Source of the DNA: Budvicia aquatica DSM 5075 = ATCC 35567
GTDB taxonomy: Bacteria; Pseudomonadota; Gammaproteobacteria; Enterobacterales; Enterobacteriaceae
Reading direction: 5' to 3'
Assembly (NCBI RefSeq): GCF_000427805.1
Contig: NZ_ATYS01000005.1
Location: forward strand, 229,234-293,233
Length of the DNA: 64,000 nt
Positions 9,299-19,509 of the stretch are shown one piece after another. The notes below the pieces were generated by a model that was given only the letters and a program-made list of their open reading frames with translations, was not told the origin of the DNA and searched no databases. Every line of letters begins with the position of its first letter. The first letter of the stretch is position 1. A program made the position numbers and the translations under genes.

Positions 9299-9517
9299 TA
9301 TTATCCCTCCGCCTCGAACAAGATTAAGCCGCGTCTCCATTTGCTTCCCATAACGGTCATAACTTTGAATAATGTCACAATTAATTAACATTTTGTTATC
9401 ATTTTCTTGTCATTGGTTGTTTTGTAATCATACTTACTGATCTACGGGTTGATAAACGTCCAAAATACCTGAGGCCACAACTTCAGGTACCAACGATATA
9501 AAAATGGGAACAAAAGC

Positions 9518-10603
9518 ATGTCAAAAAAAATGAATCTCCTGATGATCAGTATGCTAGCCCTCAATATCGGTGCTGCAAGTGCTGCTCCTGACAACTATCC
9601 GGCCGACTACCAAAAAATTATCGATGCGGCTAAAAAAGAAGGCAAAGTGGTTATCTATTCCACCACAGATACCGCAGCAGCAGCCCCTATCATTAAAGGC
9701 TTTGAAGCGCTCTATCCGGGAATTTCAGTCGAATATAATGATATGAACAGTACTGAGTTATATAACCGCTATATCAGCGAGCAGGCATCGTCCAGCGGCA
9801 GCGGCGATGTAGTCTGGAGCTCAGCCATGGATACCGGGTTAAAGCTCGCCAAAGACTACGCTATGCCCTATAAATCACCGGAAGCTGACAAACTCCCTTC
9901 CTGGGCCGTCTGGAAAGAAACCGCCTACGGAACCACCTACGAACCGCTGGTCTTTATCTACAATAAACGCCTGATAAAAGAAGATGAAGTACCGAAATCT
10001 CACGCCGATTTAGCCACATTAATCAAATCACAGCCCGACCGATTCAAAAATAAAGTTACCACCTATGATATCGAAAAATCTGCTCTGGGCTTTATGCTGT
10101 CGGTCGAAGATATGAAAAACGATCCTAAATACTTTGATCACCTCAAAGATATCGCCAGTGCAGGCATGGTGGTTCAGTCATCGACCGGCACCATGCTAGA
10201 GCGCGTCTCTTCCGGTGAGAATCTGATTGGTTACAACATACTCGAGCCTTATGCCAAAAGCCGTGCGGTAAAAGATCCTTCTCTCGGCATTGCCTATCCT
10301 GAGGATTACACCTTAGTACTGTCGCGGGTAAGCTTTATCAGCGATCAGGCGGCCCATCCTAATGCGGCCAAGCTATGGCTGGACTATTTACTCTCGCAAA
10401 AAGGGCAGGATATTTTAGCCAATCAGGCCAATATCACCTCTATTCGTGACGATATCACCGGAGATAACGACGTAGCAGGTACAACAAAACTGCTCGGCAA
10501 TGCATTAAAACCAATCCCGGTTAATGAAAGCCTGTTGGAATATCTGGAACAGAATAAGCGTCTGGATTACCTGAAAAAATGGCGGGCGACCACCGGAAAA
10601 TAA
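9518..10603 (+). CDS. ABC transporter periplasmic substrate-binding protein (FbpA/AfuA-like)
   Basis: A 361-residue extracellular solute-binding protein of the iron(III)/thiamine/phosphonate cluster. A signal peptide covers about residues 1-23 (charged start, hydrophobic core, AASAA|PDN cleavage region). The mature protein begins with the typical YQKIIDAAKKEGKVVIYSTTD and has the SGDVVWSSAMD segment. The adjacent double tyrosine used by FbpA to bind ferric iron is not evident; the corresponding region reads GYNILEPYAK. Ferric iron is therefore not assured, and sugar-phosphate, phosphonate or polyol ligands are alternatives. It is the first gene of a three-gene importer operon and is followed by a strong intercistronic hairpin. 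Confidence 0.85.
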   Translation: MSKKMNLLMISMLALNIGAASAAPDNYPADYQKIIDAAKKEGKVVIYSTTDTAAAAPIIKGFEALYPGISVEYNDMNSTELYNRYISEQASSSGSGDVVWSSAMDTGLKLAKDYAMPYKSPEADKLPSWAVWKETAYGTTYEPLVFIYNKRLIKEDEVPKSHADLATLIKSQPDRFKNKVTTYDIEKSALGFMLSVEDMKNDPKYFDHLKDIASAGMVVQSSTGTMLERVSSGENLIGYNILEPYAKSRAVKDPSLGIAYPEDYTLVLSRVSFISDQAAHPNAAKLWLDYLLSQKGQDILANQANITSIRDDITGDNDVAGTTKLLGNALKPIPVNESLLEYLEQNKRLDYLKKWRATTGK

Positions 10604-10615
10604 CCGCAAGCTGCT

Positions 10616-10647
10616 TTAGCCATAAAGGCTGTGGCCTTTATGGCTAA
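10616..10647. promoter_or_regulatory. Intercistronic hairpin in the ABC importer operon
   Basis: A perfect 14-bp stem (TTAGCCATAAAGGC with its complement) closes on a TGTG loop, between the binding-protein gene and the permease gene. Such hairpins often protect the upstream mRNA so that binding protein exceeds permease. No T-run follows, so full termination is unlikely. Confidence 0.7.
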
Positions 10648-10688
10648 CATCTTCCTTCTCAATTGGATTGAATAGGATTGGTTCGACT

Positions 10689-12458
10689 ATGTATTCATTG
10701 CGCAAAATAAAGCAGAGCTTACCGCGCGGTGTCGTAGTGCTGCTAACGGCATTATTTATCTACGGACCACTGGCGCTTATTGTCACCCAGAGCTTTCTGT
10801 CCGCTCCATTTTTTGTGGCGGATAAAACCTTTAGCCTGGATGCCTACCGATTTGTTTTTGACGATCCTGATTTCTATAAAGCGTTAAAAAGCAGCTTTAT
10901 CTTAGCAACCGGCCTGGTGGTTATTGTGATCCCTCTTGGCGGTATTCTGGCGTTTCTGATCGTCAGATGTGACCTTCCCGGTCGGCGCTGGATTGAACCG
11001 ATGATATTGGTGCCGGTATTTGTTTCACCGATGGTTTTAGGTTTTGGCTATGTGGTCGCCGCCGGCCCGGTAGGATTTTTCTCACTGTGGGTACAGGATA
11101 TTATTGGCTTTGTGCCATGGAATATCTATTCAATGACCAGCATTGTGATTATTGCCGGGCTGATGCACGTTCCTCATGCTTATCTGTATATCTCATCGGC
11201 ACTGCGCAATATGGGGTCCGACGTTGAAGAAGCGGCCCGTATTTCCGGCGCATCACCGCTGCAGGTAATGGTGGCGGTCAGCCTGCCGATGGTCAGGCCG
11301 GCTATCTTATATGCCACCGTATTGCTGTTTTTCCTCGGGCTGGAAGTTTTCGGTTTAATGCTGGTATTAGGAGACCCGGAAGGCAATCTGGTACTGGCGA
11401 CCTATTTATATAAATTAACCAATAAGCTGGGTATACCCTCTTACCACCTGATGGCGGTTGTCGCCGTGGTCTTAATCAGCATCACCGTGCCGTTAATTAT
11501 GATTCAGCGCCGTTTAATGCGGACCAGCAACCGGTTTGTCACGGTAAAAGGCAAAGCATCAAAATCCCACGTATTGCCGCTAGGGAAGTGGCGTTGGGTC
11601 TCTTCCGGCATCGTTGTGTTTTGGCTGATTATTACCATATTTATTCCTCTGACCGGCATATTGCTGCGCGCATTTGTCTCTAATTGGGGGATCGGTGTTT
11701 CACTGTTTGACCATCTTTCTCTTGATACCTTCCGCACGGTATTCTCCCAGCCGAACTTAATCAGGGCGATTGTCAACTCGGTCGCTATCGGCGTGGTCGG
11801 TGGAGCCCTTGCGGTTATCTGCTACACCTTTATCGGCCTGGCCATGCATCGTAAACCGGACCGCGTAACTCAGTTCTTAGATTACAGCGTTTTGGTTCCG
11901 CGGGCCGTTCCGGGCATTCTGGCCGGTCTGGCATTTTTATGGGTATTCCTGTTCACCCCAATGTGGATGGATAAGTCTCTGGCTAATGGCTATATGTCGA
12001 TCATTCCGGGCTCTGAATGGATACGGGAGAACGTTATTGTCTGGATGCGCAGCATACGTAACACCATCTTCAGCGTATGGCTGGCCTATACCGTGGTGTG
12101 GCTGGCTTACGGCCTGCGGCTTATTTCATCGGCGCTGTTACAGGTTGGCGCAGAGCTGGAAGAAGCGGCGCGCAGCACCGGCGCGCAGCGTGGTCAGGTT
12201 ACCCGCCACATTACCGTTCCGCTGGCGCGCTATGGGCTAATCGGCTCGTGGTTACTGATGTTTCTCATCTTTGAGCGGGAATACTCTACCGGCGTCTATC
12301 TGTTATCTCCCGGCACGGAAACCATCGGCTCGATGTTGGTTTCCCTGTGGGCTACCGGCGCGGTAGATATCGTTGCTGCACTGTCGTTTATTAATATTGT
12401 GTTGGTTATGCTCGGATTAGGCATCGCCCTGCGTTTTGGAGTAAAACTTAATGACTGA
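10689..12458 (+). CDS. ABC transporter permease, fused two-domain type (FbpB-like)
   Basis: A 589-residue inner-membrane permease with two homologous halves, each with about six transmembrane segments and an EAA loop: EEAARISGASPLQVMVAVSLP near residue 180 and EEAARSTGAQRGQVTRHITVP near residue 500. This is the FbpB/AfuB architecture of iron(III)-type importers, where one polypeptide supplies both permease domains. The ATG at 10689 has AGGA 11 bases before it; an in-frame TTG at 10668 would add seven residues and is less likely. It overlaps the ATPase gene by 8 bases, indicating coupled translation. Confidence 0.87.
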   Translation: MYSLRKIKQSLPRGVVVLLTALFIYGPLALIVTQSFLSAPFFVADKTFSLDAYRFVFDDPDFYKALKSSFILATGLVVIVIPLGGILAFLIVRCDLPGRRWIEPMILVPVFVSPMVLGFGYVVAAGPVGFFSLWVQDIIGFVPWNIYSMTSIVIIAGLMHVPHAYLYISSALRNMGSDVEEAARISGASPLQVMVAVSLPMVRPAILYATVLLFFLGLEVFGLMLVLGDPEGNLVLATYLYKLTNKLGIPSYHLMAVVAVVLISITVPLIMIQRRLMRTSNRFVTVKGKASKSHVLPLGKWRWVSSGIVVFWLIITIFIPLTGILLRAFVSNWGIGVSLFDHLSLDTFRTVFSQPNLIRAIVNSVAIGVVGGALAVICYTFIGLAMHRKPDRVTQFLDYSVLVPRAVPGILAGLAFLWVFLFTPMWMDKSLANGYMSIIPGSEWIRENVIVWMRSIRNTIFSVWLAYTVVWLAYGLRLISSALLQVGAELEEAARSTGAQRGQVTRHITVPLARYGLIGSWLLMFLIFEREYSTGVYLLSPGTETIGSMLVSLWATGAVDIVAALSFINIVLVMLGLGIALRFGVKLND

Positions 12459-13524
12459 ACTTACTGTAGAGAACCTGCATCTGGACTACGGCACCAACCC
12501 GGTGCTGAAAGGGGTTTCGATGCAGTTGCACAAAGGCGAAGTTGTCACCTTATTGGGGCCTTCCGGTAGCGGAAAAACCACATTGTTACGCGCGGTAGCC
12601 GGGTTGGAAGGCCCGAGCAAAGGGCGTATCACTATCGGCAACCGCGTAGTATATGAAGGCACTACCGGCGAAGAGGTGCCGGTAGAAGAGCGTAACTTAG
12701 GCCTGGTATTCCAGTCTTATGCCCTTTGGCCCCATATGACGATTTCTGACAATATCGGTTACCCGCTAAAGCTGCGTAAAGTGCCGTCGGCAGAAATAAA
12801 ACAGCGGGTTCAGGCAGTATTAGATCAATTGGGATTGGGCCATTTAGGCCAGCGTTATCCTCATCAGCTATCCGGCGGGCAGCAGCAACGGGTGGCTATC
12901 GGTCGCGGACTGGTCTATAACCCGCCCGTCCTGCTACTGGATGAACCGCTGTCTAATCTGGATGCCAAACTGCGCGAAGAGGCCAGAGTGTTTTTACGCC
13001 GTCTGATCGTCGATCTGGGGCTATCGGCGCTGATGGTCACGCACGACCAAAACGAAGCGATGGCGATTTCCGATCGAATTCTGCTGTTGAATAACGGAGT
13101 TATTGAGCAACAGGGCACGCCTCAGGAGATGTACGGCACGCCAAAGTCTCTGTTTACCGCCGAGTTTATGGGCAGCAACAATCGGCTTAATGGCCAGATT
13201 AGCGAATTAAAAGACGGCTATGCTCGCATTCAGGGCTCTAGCTGGACGCTATGGGGAAAACCGGTAGGTGATTTAAGCATTGGCCAAGAGGTCACCGCTA
13301 TTATTCGGGTAGAACAGGTAAAACTTAACGAGACTAGTGAAGAGAATTATCTGGAACTACCGCTGTTGACCAAAATGTACCTTGGCAGCCACTGGGAATA
13401 TCTGTTCCGCGAGTCTGATGATAACTCCCCGGTGCTGCGCGCGTTTGGTAGCCACCAACAGCACGACGGGCAGTGTCGATTATCGATGCCGATGGATCAG
13501 GTTTGGGTGTTTGCCAAGGAGTAA
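12451..13524 (+). CDS. ABC transporter ATP-binding protein (FbpC-like)
   Basis: A 357-residue ATPase of the CUT1/iron(III)/MalK-like type that powers the preceding importer. Walker A GPSGSGKT is at residues 36-43, the Q-loop at VFQSYALWPHMT, the signature LSGGQQQRV near 138, Walker B LLLDEPLSNLD near 160, and the switch histidine in MVTHDQNEA. The last ~110 residues form a TOBE-like regulatory domain. It overlaps the permease start-to-stop by 8 bases and ends before a strong bidirectional hairpin shared with convergent fdhE. The substrate is unassigned. Confidence 0.9.
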   Translation: MTELTVENLHLDYGTNPVLKGVSMQLHKGEVVTLLGPSGSGKTTLLRAVAGLEGPSKGRITIGNRVVYEGTTGEEVPVEERNLGLVFQSYALWPHMTISDNIGYPLKLRKVPSAEIKQRVQAVLDQLGLGHLGQRYPHQLSGGQQQRVAIGRGLVYNPPVLLLDEPLSNLDAKLREEARVFLRRLIVDLGLSALMVTHDQNEAMAISDRILLLNNGVIEQQGTPQEMYGTPKSLFTAEFMGSNNRLNGQISELKDGYARIQGSSWTLWGKPVGDLSIGQEVTAIIRVEQVKLNETSEENYLELPLLTKMYLGSHWEYLFRESDDNSPVLRAFGSHQQHDGQCRLSMPMDQVWVFAKE

Positions 13525-13534
13525 TTCCTTGCTC

Positions 13535-13585
13535 GATGGTGTCACGCTCTGGTTATCCACGGGAGAAACAGAGCGTGACACCATC
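13535..13585. terminator. 17-bp perfect hairpin between the ABC operon and fdhE
   Basis: GATGGTGTCACGCTCTG pairs perfectly with CAGAGCGTGACACCATC around a 17-base loop, immediately after the ATPase stop and facing the end of convergent fdhE. There is no U-tract on either strand. It is probably a bidirectional stop or mRNA stabiliser. Confidence 0.6.
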
Positions 13586-13597
13586 ACCCCCTCAAGG

Positions 13598-13627
13598 CCG
13601 TCATCCCCGTGAAAACGGAGATGACGG
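13598..13627. repeat. CGTCATCCCCG-type palindromic repeat
   Basis: CCGTCATCCCCGT-GAAA-ACGGAGATGACGG, a 13-bp stem with one mismatch. It resembles the core of the repeats at 20364 and 24265 (GTCATCCCCGCGAAAGCGGGGA), so this short palindrome is dispersed in the genome. Confidence 0.65.
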
Positions 13628-13644
13628 AGAGTGACAGTAACGCT

Positions 13645-14562
13645 CTACTCACCGGACGGAAACAGGAAAGGATTCACGCCGCTTCTGGCGAAGTTTTCCC
13701 CTTCCATTTTAGCGTCCAGCACCAGCGAGGCTAGGTCATCGGCCACGGGTTCGACGTACTGGTCTTTATCCTGATACAAAATCTTCAGATAACTCCCACA
13801 GTCACCACAGCTTTCAGCTTTTATTGCGGCTTGTTCAGTATCCAGCGACCAGTAATCTAACTTACCGGTTTGCTCACAGTTACTGCACTTCACCCGTACC
13901 ATATGCCATTCACTTTCACACAGGCTGCAATGCAAATAGCGAAGCCCGGTTTCGGTACCGATGTGCACCACGCTGGCAACCGGGGGGCTATCGCACACCG
14001 GACAGTTATGGCGCTCTTCGCCGTATTCAGCGCGCGCTTTTCCGGGAATCTGTGTCGCCATTTGTGCCCAGTAAAGAGACAGCGCAGCCCACAGGAACGG
14101 CGCCTTATCACTGCCCACTTTGGCAATATCACCGCTTAACAGCGCCGTGGCTAAATCTTCCAGTTCCTGAGAACCGGCCTTTTTCAGCACTTCAAGCACT
14201 GGTGCAACGTGTTCAGGCGCATCAGGCTCCAGCTCAGCAATGATAGACGTTAACAGCGTTTGCCAGTGCTTACTGCGGGGTAAATATTTGACGGACAGCG
14301 GTGCATGGTCGGTAACCGAAGAGGCCTTTAACACTTCGGCTAAATCAATAACTAGCGGATGGTCATGATGGGCATTCTGCTGAGCATCCACTACCGTAGC
14401 GGCAAATGTCAGATAATCACCCAGTGCGTGCTCTTTCGCCAACTGACGTAAACGTTCAGCACGGCGGGAATATAAGCTTTTTAAGTTGGCAAATAACAAC
14501 GGCGGGATCGCTCCCGCCGTTTTTGCCACTTCGCCCGGAGGGACGATGCGGATACTACTCAT
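13645..14562 (-). CDS. fdhE: Formate dehydrogenase accessory protein FdhE, copy 1
   Basis: FdhE is a cytoplasmic zinc-binding protein needed to assemble active respiratory formate dehydrogenase. This copy is 305 residues (E. coli 309) with four CxxC pairs visible: CPVCDS, CSLCES, CSNCEQ and CGDCGS. The start at 14562 gives [17 protein letters not shown], which aligns with the family; the longer reading frame adds 31 Lys-rich residues that are antisense-like and lie inside fdoI. It overlaps the fdoI stop by 8 bases and is the fourth gene of fdoGHI-fdhE. A second, very similar copy sits at 24384-25301. Confidence 0.95.
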   Translation of the reverse strand: MSSIRIVPPGEVAKTAGAIPPLLFANLKSLYSRRAERLRQLAKEHALGDYLTFAATVVDAQQNAHHDHPLVIDLAEVLKASSVTDHAPLSVKYLPRSKHWQTLLTSIIAELEPDAPEHVAPVLEVLKKAGSQELEDLATALLSGDIAKVGSDKAPFLWAALSLYWAQMATQIPGKARAEYGEERHNCPVCDSPPVASVVHIGTETGLRYLHCSLCESEWHMVRVKCSNCEQTGKLDYWSLDTEQAAIKAESCGDCGSYLKILYQDKDQYVEPVADDLASLVLDAKMEGENFARSGVNPFLFPSGE

Positions 14563-15205
14563 CTTTTTTAGCTTCCTCAGCTTCTTCGGCGACAACTTCG
14601 CGATACCAGCGAGGGTGGTGGCGTTTAGCCCACTTACGGCTAACTTTACCCTCAACCATACCGGTAATCGATCCCTTCACCCAGAATGCCATATACATAT
14701 GGATCAGGATGGCGTGAATCAACACAATCGCGGCTACCGCATGAACCATCAGCCCTAAGCGAATGGCCCAGATCGGGAAGAACTCGGCAAAGTACGGGCG
14801 CCAGATAATCACGCCGCTCACCAGCAGTACGAGAATTAAACTCATAATGCTCCAGAACATCGCTTTCTGACCCGGGTTATATTTGCCCACGTCAGCCACT
14901 TTATGTTCGTTGCCTTTCAGGACTTCAACAATGTGTACAAACCAGCCGATATCATCCCGTTTCGGGATGTTATGGCTAACAAAGCGGAAGAACATCACTA
15001 CCAGCACACAGAAAATCAATACGCCAAAGAACGGGTGAAGAATACGTCCCATTTGTGGTGTACCGAAAGTCTGAGTCAGCCAGCTTAAGGTCGGGAAAAA
15101 CATCGCAATGCCGGACAGCGCAACTAAAAAGAAGCAGATTACCACGGTCCAGTGGCAAGCCCGGTCAACAAACGAGTAACGCTTAATCATCTTATTTTGT
15201 TTCAT
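14555..15205 (-). CDS. fdoI: Formate dehydrogenase cytochrome b556 gamma subunit, copy 1
   Basis: A 216-residue membrane anchor (E. coli FdoI 211) that passes electrons from the beta subunit to quinone. Four hydrophobic helices are visible, with histidines suitable for two haems b: in the first helix region (ACHWTVV), in the RILHPFFGV segment, and in the C-terminal [18 protein letters not shown] helix. The start ATG at 15205 aligns with FdoI; upstream in-frame starts belong to read-through of fdoH. It overlaps fdoH by 14 bases and fdhE by 8, so all are tightly coupled. Confidence 0.95.
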   Translation of the reverse strand: MKQNKMIKRYSFVDRACHWTVVICFFLVALSGIAMFFPTLSWLTQTFGTPQMGRILHPFFGVLIFCVLVVMFFRFVSHNIPKRDDIGWFVHIVEVLKGNEHKVADVGKYNPGQKAMFWSIMSLILVLLVSGVIIWRPYFAEFFPIWAIRLGLMVHAVAAIVLIHAILIHMYMAFWVKGSITGMVEGKVSRKWAKRHHPRWYREVVAEEAEEAKKDE

Positions 15206-16085
15206 GATGATCCTCCTCGTCATCGTCTTCATCCACTTTGTTCGGACCAACGCCGATATAGTGGTAGATCAGACCGGCGAAGCTGACAACAAATGCCGCG
15301 GCTGACAGTGGTTTTAATACGCCTTTCCAGAAGCCAACCACCGGACTGATGGATGGATCTTTCGGTAGGCCATGATAAAGCTCAGGGCGATCCGCATGAT
15401 GCAGAACGTACATAACGTGAGTACCGCCAACGCCAGCCGGATTATACAGGCCTGCATTGGTGTAACCGCGCGTGTTCAGTTCAGCGACGCGTCCTTCCGC
15501 CAGTTCAATCATGTCTGCCTTAGTACCAAAATGAATGGCACCGGTCGGACAGGTTTTCACACAGGCGGGTTCCTGGCCTACGCTGACACGGTCAACGCAC
15601 AGGGTGCACTTGTAAACCCGGTTGTCCTCTTTGTTCAGACGCGGAACGTCGAACGGACAGCCGGCGATACAATAGCCACAGCCGATACAGTGTTCCGACT
15701 GGAAATCAACGATACCGTTGGCATACTGAACGATAGCACCGGCAGACGGACAGGCCTTTAAGCAGCCCGGATCCGCACAGTGCATACAGCCGTCTTTACG
15801 GATCAGCCATTCCAGCTTGCCGTTCTCTTCAACTTCAGAGAAGCGCATGACGGTCCATGACTTGGCGGTCAGATCCGCCGGGTTGTCATACACCCCGACG
15901 TTGTGACCAATTTCATCACGAATATCATTCCACTCTGAACAGGCCACCTGACAGGCTTTACAGCCGATACAGGTGGTCACGTCAATCAGCTTTGCCACTT
16001 CTTCCTGATGATGACGCACCTGTGGAGGTGGCGTCAGGGCGTTGGTGGCGGAACTCTTGATAATGTCTTGAGATTGCATTGACAT
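15192..16085 (-). CDS. fdoH: Formate dehydrogenase iron-sulfur beta subunit, copy 1
   Basis: A 297-residue electron-transfer subunit (E. coli FdoH 300). Four ferredoxin-like cysteine clusters are visible: [42 protein letters not shown] and CTLCVDR...CVKTC. They are followed by a single C-terminal transmembrane helix (about 255-278) that holds it to the periplasmic face. It starts 12 bases after the end of fdoG. Its protein sequence is almost the same as copy 2 (25937-26830), with differences concentrated in the last third. Confidence 0.96.
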   Translation of the reverse strand: MSMQSQDIIKSSATNALTPPPQVRHHQEEVAKLIDVTTCIGCKACQVACSEWNDIRDEIGHNVGVYDNPADLTAKSWTVMRFSEVEENGKLEWLIRKDGCMHCADPGCLKACPSAGAIVQYANGIVDFQSEHCIGCGYCIAGCPFDVPRLNKEDNRVYKCTLCVDRVSVGQEPACVKTCPTGAIHFGTKADMIELAEGRVAELNTRGYTNAGLYNPAGVGGTHVMYVLHHADRPELYHGLPKDPSISPVVGFWKGVLKPLSAAAFVVSFAGLIYHYIGVGPNKVDEDDDEEDHHETK

Positions 16086-16097
16086 AATTTATCTCCG

Positions 16098-19000
16098 TTA
16101 CACCTTTTCCACGTTAACCAGGAACGCCTTATATTCCGGCGTTTGCGTATTGGCATCACCGACAAACGGCGTCAGCGTATTGGCCAGATAGCCTTTACGG
16201 GCTACCCCTTCGTATCCCCAGTGAATAGGAATACCAATGGTTTCTACGTCCTGACCGTTGACCTTGAGCGTACGAATACGCTTAGTGACCACGGCTTTGG
16301 CTTCAATATAACCACGGTGGGAGCTCACTTTAACCGTATCACCGTTCTGGATGCCTTTTGCTTTAGCCAGGTTTTCGCCCATTTCAATGAACTGTTCCGG
16401 CTGAGTAATCGCATTCAGTACTGAGTGTTTAGTCCAGAAGTGGAAGTGCTCCGTTAAGCGGTAAGTGGTACCGACATAAGGGAAGTCTTTGGCATTGCCC
16501 AGATTAGCAATATCCGCTTTAAACATGCGCGCGGCAGGGTTAGAGATCACCTTGCTGTGCAGCGGGTTAGTGCTGATCGGCGTTTCAAAGGGTTCATAAT
16601 GCTCAGGGAACGGACCTTCAGCCATTTTATCGGTAGCAAACAGGCGGCCCATGCCTTCGTTTTGCATGATAAACGGACCGACATCGCTACCCGGAGGGGC
16701 TGCGCCGTAGTCAGGAACATCAACACCGGTCCACTTGGTTCCATCCCACTCAATCAGAGTACGTTTTGGATCCCAAGGTTTACCCTGAACGTCAGCCGAT
16801 GCACGGTTATACAGGATTCGACGGTTTAGAGGCCATGCCCATGCCCACGCCAGCGTATTACCCAGACCGGACGGGTCAGAGTTATCACGACGGGCCATTT
16901 GGTTACCGGCCTGAGTCCAGCTACCGGTAAAGATCCAGCAGGCGCTGGAGGTTGTACCGTCATCGCGCAACTGTGCGAAACTGTCCAAAAGCTGACCTTT
17001 CTTCAGAATCACTTTACCGGTGGCGTCAGTGATATCTTCCAGCGCATAGCCGTTAGACTCTTTAGCCATCTCTTCTGAAGCCGGATGCATTGGCACCAGA
17101 TAATCCCAGCTCATGTTCATCAGCGGTTCTCTGCCAACGGCGTTATCGCCGTCCTGAGCGTAAAGCTCACGGATTTTGAACAGCAGACCTGCCAGAATTT
17201 GGCCATCGGTAATCGCATCACCCGGGCCATCAGCGCCCTTCCAGTGCCACTGTAACCAACGTCCTGAGTTGACGATAGAGCCGTCTTCTTCAGCAAAACA
17301 GGTACAAGGCAGGCGGAAGACTTCAGTCTGGATAGACGCCGTATCCACATCATTCTGTTTACCGTGATTTTGCCAGAAAGTCGCGGTTTCAGTATTCAGC
17401 GGATCGATAGTCACCAAGAACTTCAGTTTCGACAGTGAACGAACGATCTTGTTTTTATCCGGGAACGATGCAACCGGGTTAAAGCCCTGGCAGATATAGC
17501 CATTCACTTTGCCCTGATCCATCATTTCGAAGTATCTCAGAACGTCATAGCCCTGATCCCACTTCGGTAACCAGTCATAACCCCAGTCATTGCTTTTCTG
17601 AGCTTTATCACCGTAGAAGCTCTTCATCATGCTGACGAAGAATTTCGGGTAGTTACCCCAGTAGTTAACCTGATCGGCCAGCGCTTTTTTCGGCGTATTG
17701 GCATTCAGATAGGTTTCCAGCGTGGTTTGTTTTTCTGACGGTAAGGTCATATATCCCGGCAGAGACTGAGACAACAGGCCAAGGTCGGTTAACCCTTGAA
17801 TATTGGAGTGTCCGCGCAGGGCGTTAACACCACCACCGGCCATACCCATGTTACCCAGCAGAAGCTGAATCATGGCCATAGTACGGATATTCTGAGCGCC
17901 GACTGAGTGTTGAGTCCAGCCAAGGGCATACAGGAATGAAGTGGTTTTATCCGGGGCGCTGGTTTCAGCAATCATTTCGCACACTTTCAGGAAGTCGTCC
18001 TGAGGTGTACCACAAATGTTACTAACAACTTCCGGAGTATAACGACTAACGTGTTTCTTCAATAAATTCCACACGCAGTTAGGATCGGTCAGAGTCGGAT
18101 CGCGCTTGGCGAAGCCGTCTTCACCAACCTGATAGTTCCAGGTGGTTTTATCATATACACGTTTTTCTTCGTCATAGCCGCTGAACAGGCCATCATCGAA
18201 GGCAAAATCTTCGCGTACTAACAGGCTGGCGTTGGTATACGCTTTAACGTATTCAGCGTTAACCTTATTATTTTCCATCAGGTACAGAATAACCCCTGAC
18301 AGGAAGGCAATGTCAGTACCGGAACGAATCGGGGTATAGAAATCGGCAACGGATGCCGTACGGGTAAATCGAGGATCGACTACCAGTAGCTTGGCATTGT
18401 TATGAATTTTAGCTTCCATCGCCCAGCGGAATCCCACCGGATGCGCTTCTGCCGCATTACCACCCATAACAACAACTAAGTTAGCGTTTTTGATGTCAAC
18501 CCAATGGTTGGTCATCGCACCGCGGCCAAATGTTGGAGCAAGACTTGCTACCGTTGGTCCGTGTCAAACACGTGCTTGGTTGTCTACCGCGAGCATACCG
18601 AGCGCACGGGAGAATTTTTGAGTCAGTAAGCCATTTTCATTACTGGAAGCCGATGCGGCTAAAAGACCGGTGGTTAACCAACGGTTAACGGTGACGCCTT
18701 CAGCGGTGGTCTGCTGGAAGTTGGCATCACGGTCAGCCTTCATCAGCTTAGCGATACGGGTAAATGCTTCATCCCAGCTTAAACGTTGCCATTTATCTGA
18801 ACCCGGCGCGCGGTATTCAGGATATTTGAGTCGACTGGCGCTATTAACATAATCGATGAGTCCTGCACCTTTAGGGCAAAGAGCACCGCGGTTTACCGGA
18901 TGATCCGGATCCCCTTCGATATGAAAAATGCTAGCTTTGGCGTTTTTGGCGCCATCACCCATGCTGTACATTAACAGCCCACAACCTACGGAACAGTAAG

Positions 19001-19151
19001 TACAAGTATTACGGACTTCGCTTGCACGGAGTAGTTTATAACTCCGTGTCTCAGCCAGTGCTAATGAGGGAGCGAATCCCAACACTGCCGCCGTTGTACC
19101 TGCCATACCGCCAGCGCAGATTTTAAAAAACTGCCTTCTGCTGACCTGCAT
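16098..19151 (-). CDS. fdoG: Selenocysteine formate dehydrogenase alpha subunit, copy 1 (in-frame UGA = Sec196)
   Basis: Molybdopterin/selenocysteine catalytic subunit of periplasm-facing respiratory formate dehydrogenase, oxidising formate to CO2. The reading frame is interrupted only by TGA at 18564-18566, exactly codon 196, where FdoG/FdnG has selenocysteine (ARV-Sec-HGPTVASLAPTFGRG). Read through, it is 1017 residues; E. coli FdoG is 1016. A Tat signal (SRRQFFK, residues 4-10) precedes the [4Fe-4S] cysteines C50, C53, C57 and C92. AAGGAGA lies before the ATG at 19151. It heads fdoGHI-fdhE and is divergent from fdhD, as in E. coli. Automatic callers may split it in two or label it a pseudogene. 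Confidence 0.97.
18528..18566 (-). promoter_or_regulatory. Selenocysteine codon and SECIS-type hairpin of fdoG copy 1
   Basis: The UGA and the ~36 bases after it. The apical part reads AGCAAGUCUUGCU, a short stem with the G-U-C-U bulge/loop signature of bacterial SECIS bound by SelB. This stretch is base-for-base identical to the copy-2 element. Confidence 0.85.
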
Positions 19152-19352
19152 GGTTTTCTCCTTCTTATTATTAACTATCACATTGCTCGAAACTAAACGC
19201 GTGTGCCCTGTTACTCTTTTAATACCTTTAAATACTTTGTTTCTTAATTCATTTCTCAATAACGGAAAAATAAGGTTTATAATTCAAACAACTAAAAACT
19301 CACCTTTTTTACTGTTTGATAAGCCTGCTATTTATCACCGTTGAGTTAAAGA

Positions 19353-19401
19353 CTTTGCAATTGTACGGATATAATATACCGATTAAATTGATCTTGATCC
19401 A
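19353..19401 (-). promoter_or_regulatory. FNR-type class II promoter of fdoG copy 1
   Basis: On the minus strand TGGATCAAGATCAA (19388-19401; consensus TTGAT-N4-ATCAA, one arm mismatch) is followed after exactly 22 bases by TACAAT (19360-19365), placing the site centre at -41.5, the classic position for FNR activation. The start would be near 19353, leaving a ~200-base leader. A single NarL-type heptamer TACCTCT occurs further upstream at 19448-19454. Confidence 0.65.
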
Positions 19402-19509
19402 AATGTTACAAAAATTAACTGATTGTTGGCGGTTTTTACCAGATTTGTACCTCTAATGTTAACGCGAAAAAAATAATCATCAAGAGTAGGTTTGCAAGGG
19501 TCTATAAAC

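Noticed and set aside
13890..14243. Overlapping ORFs of 80-139 codons on both strands inside fdhE copy 1
   Set aside because: They lack family features and ribosome sites and mirror the coding frame of fdhE; they are shadows.
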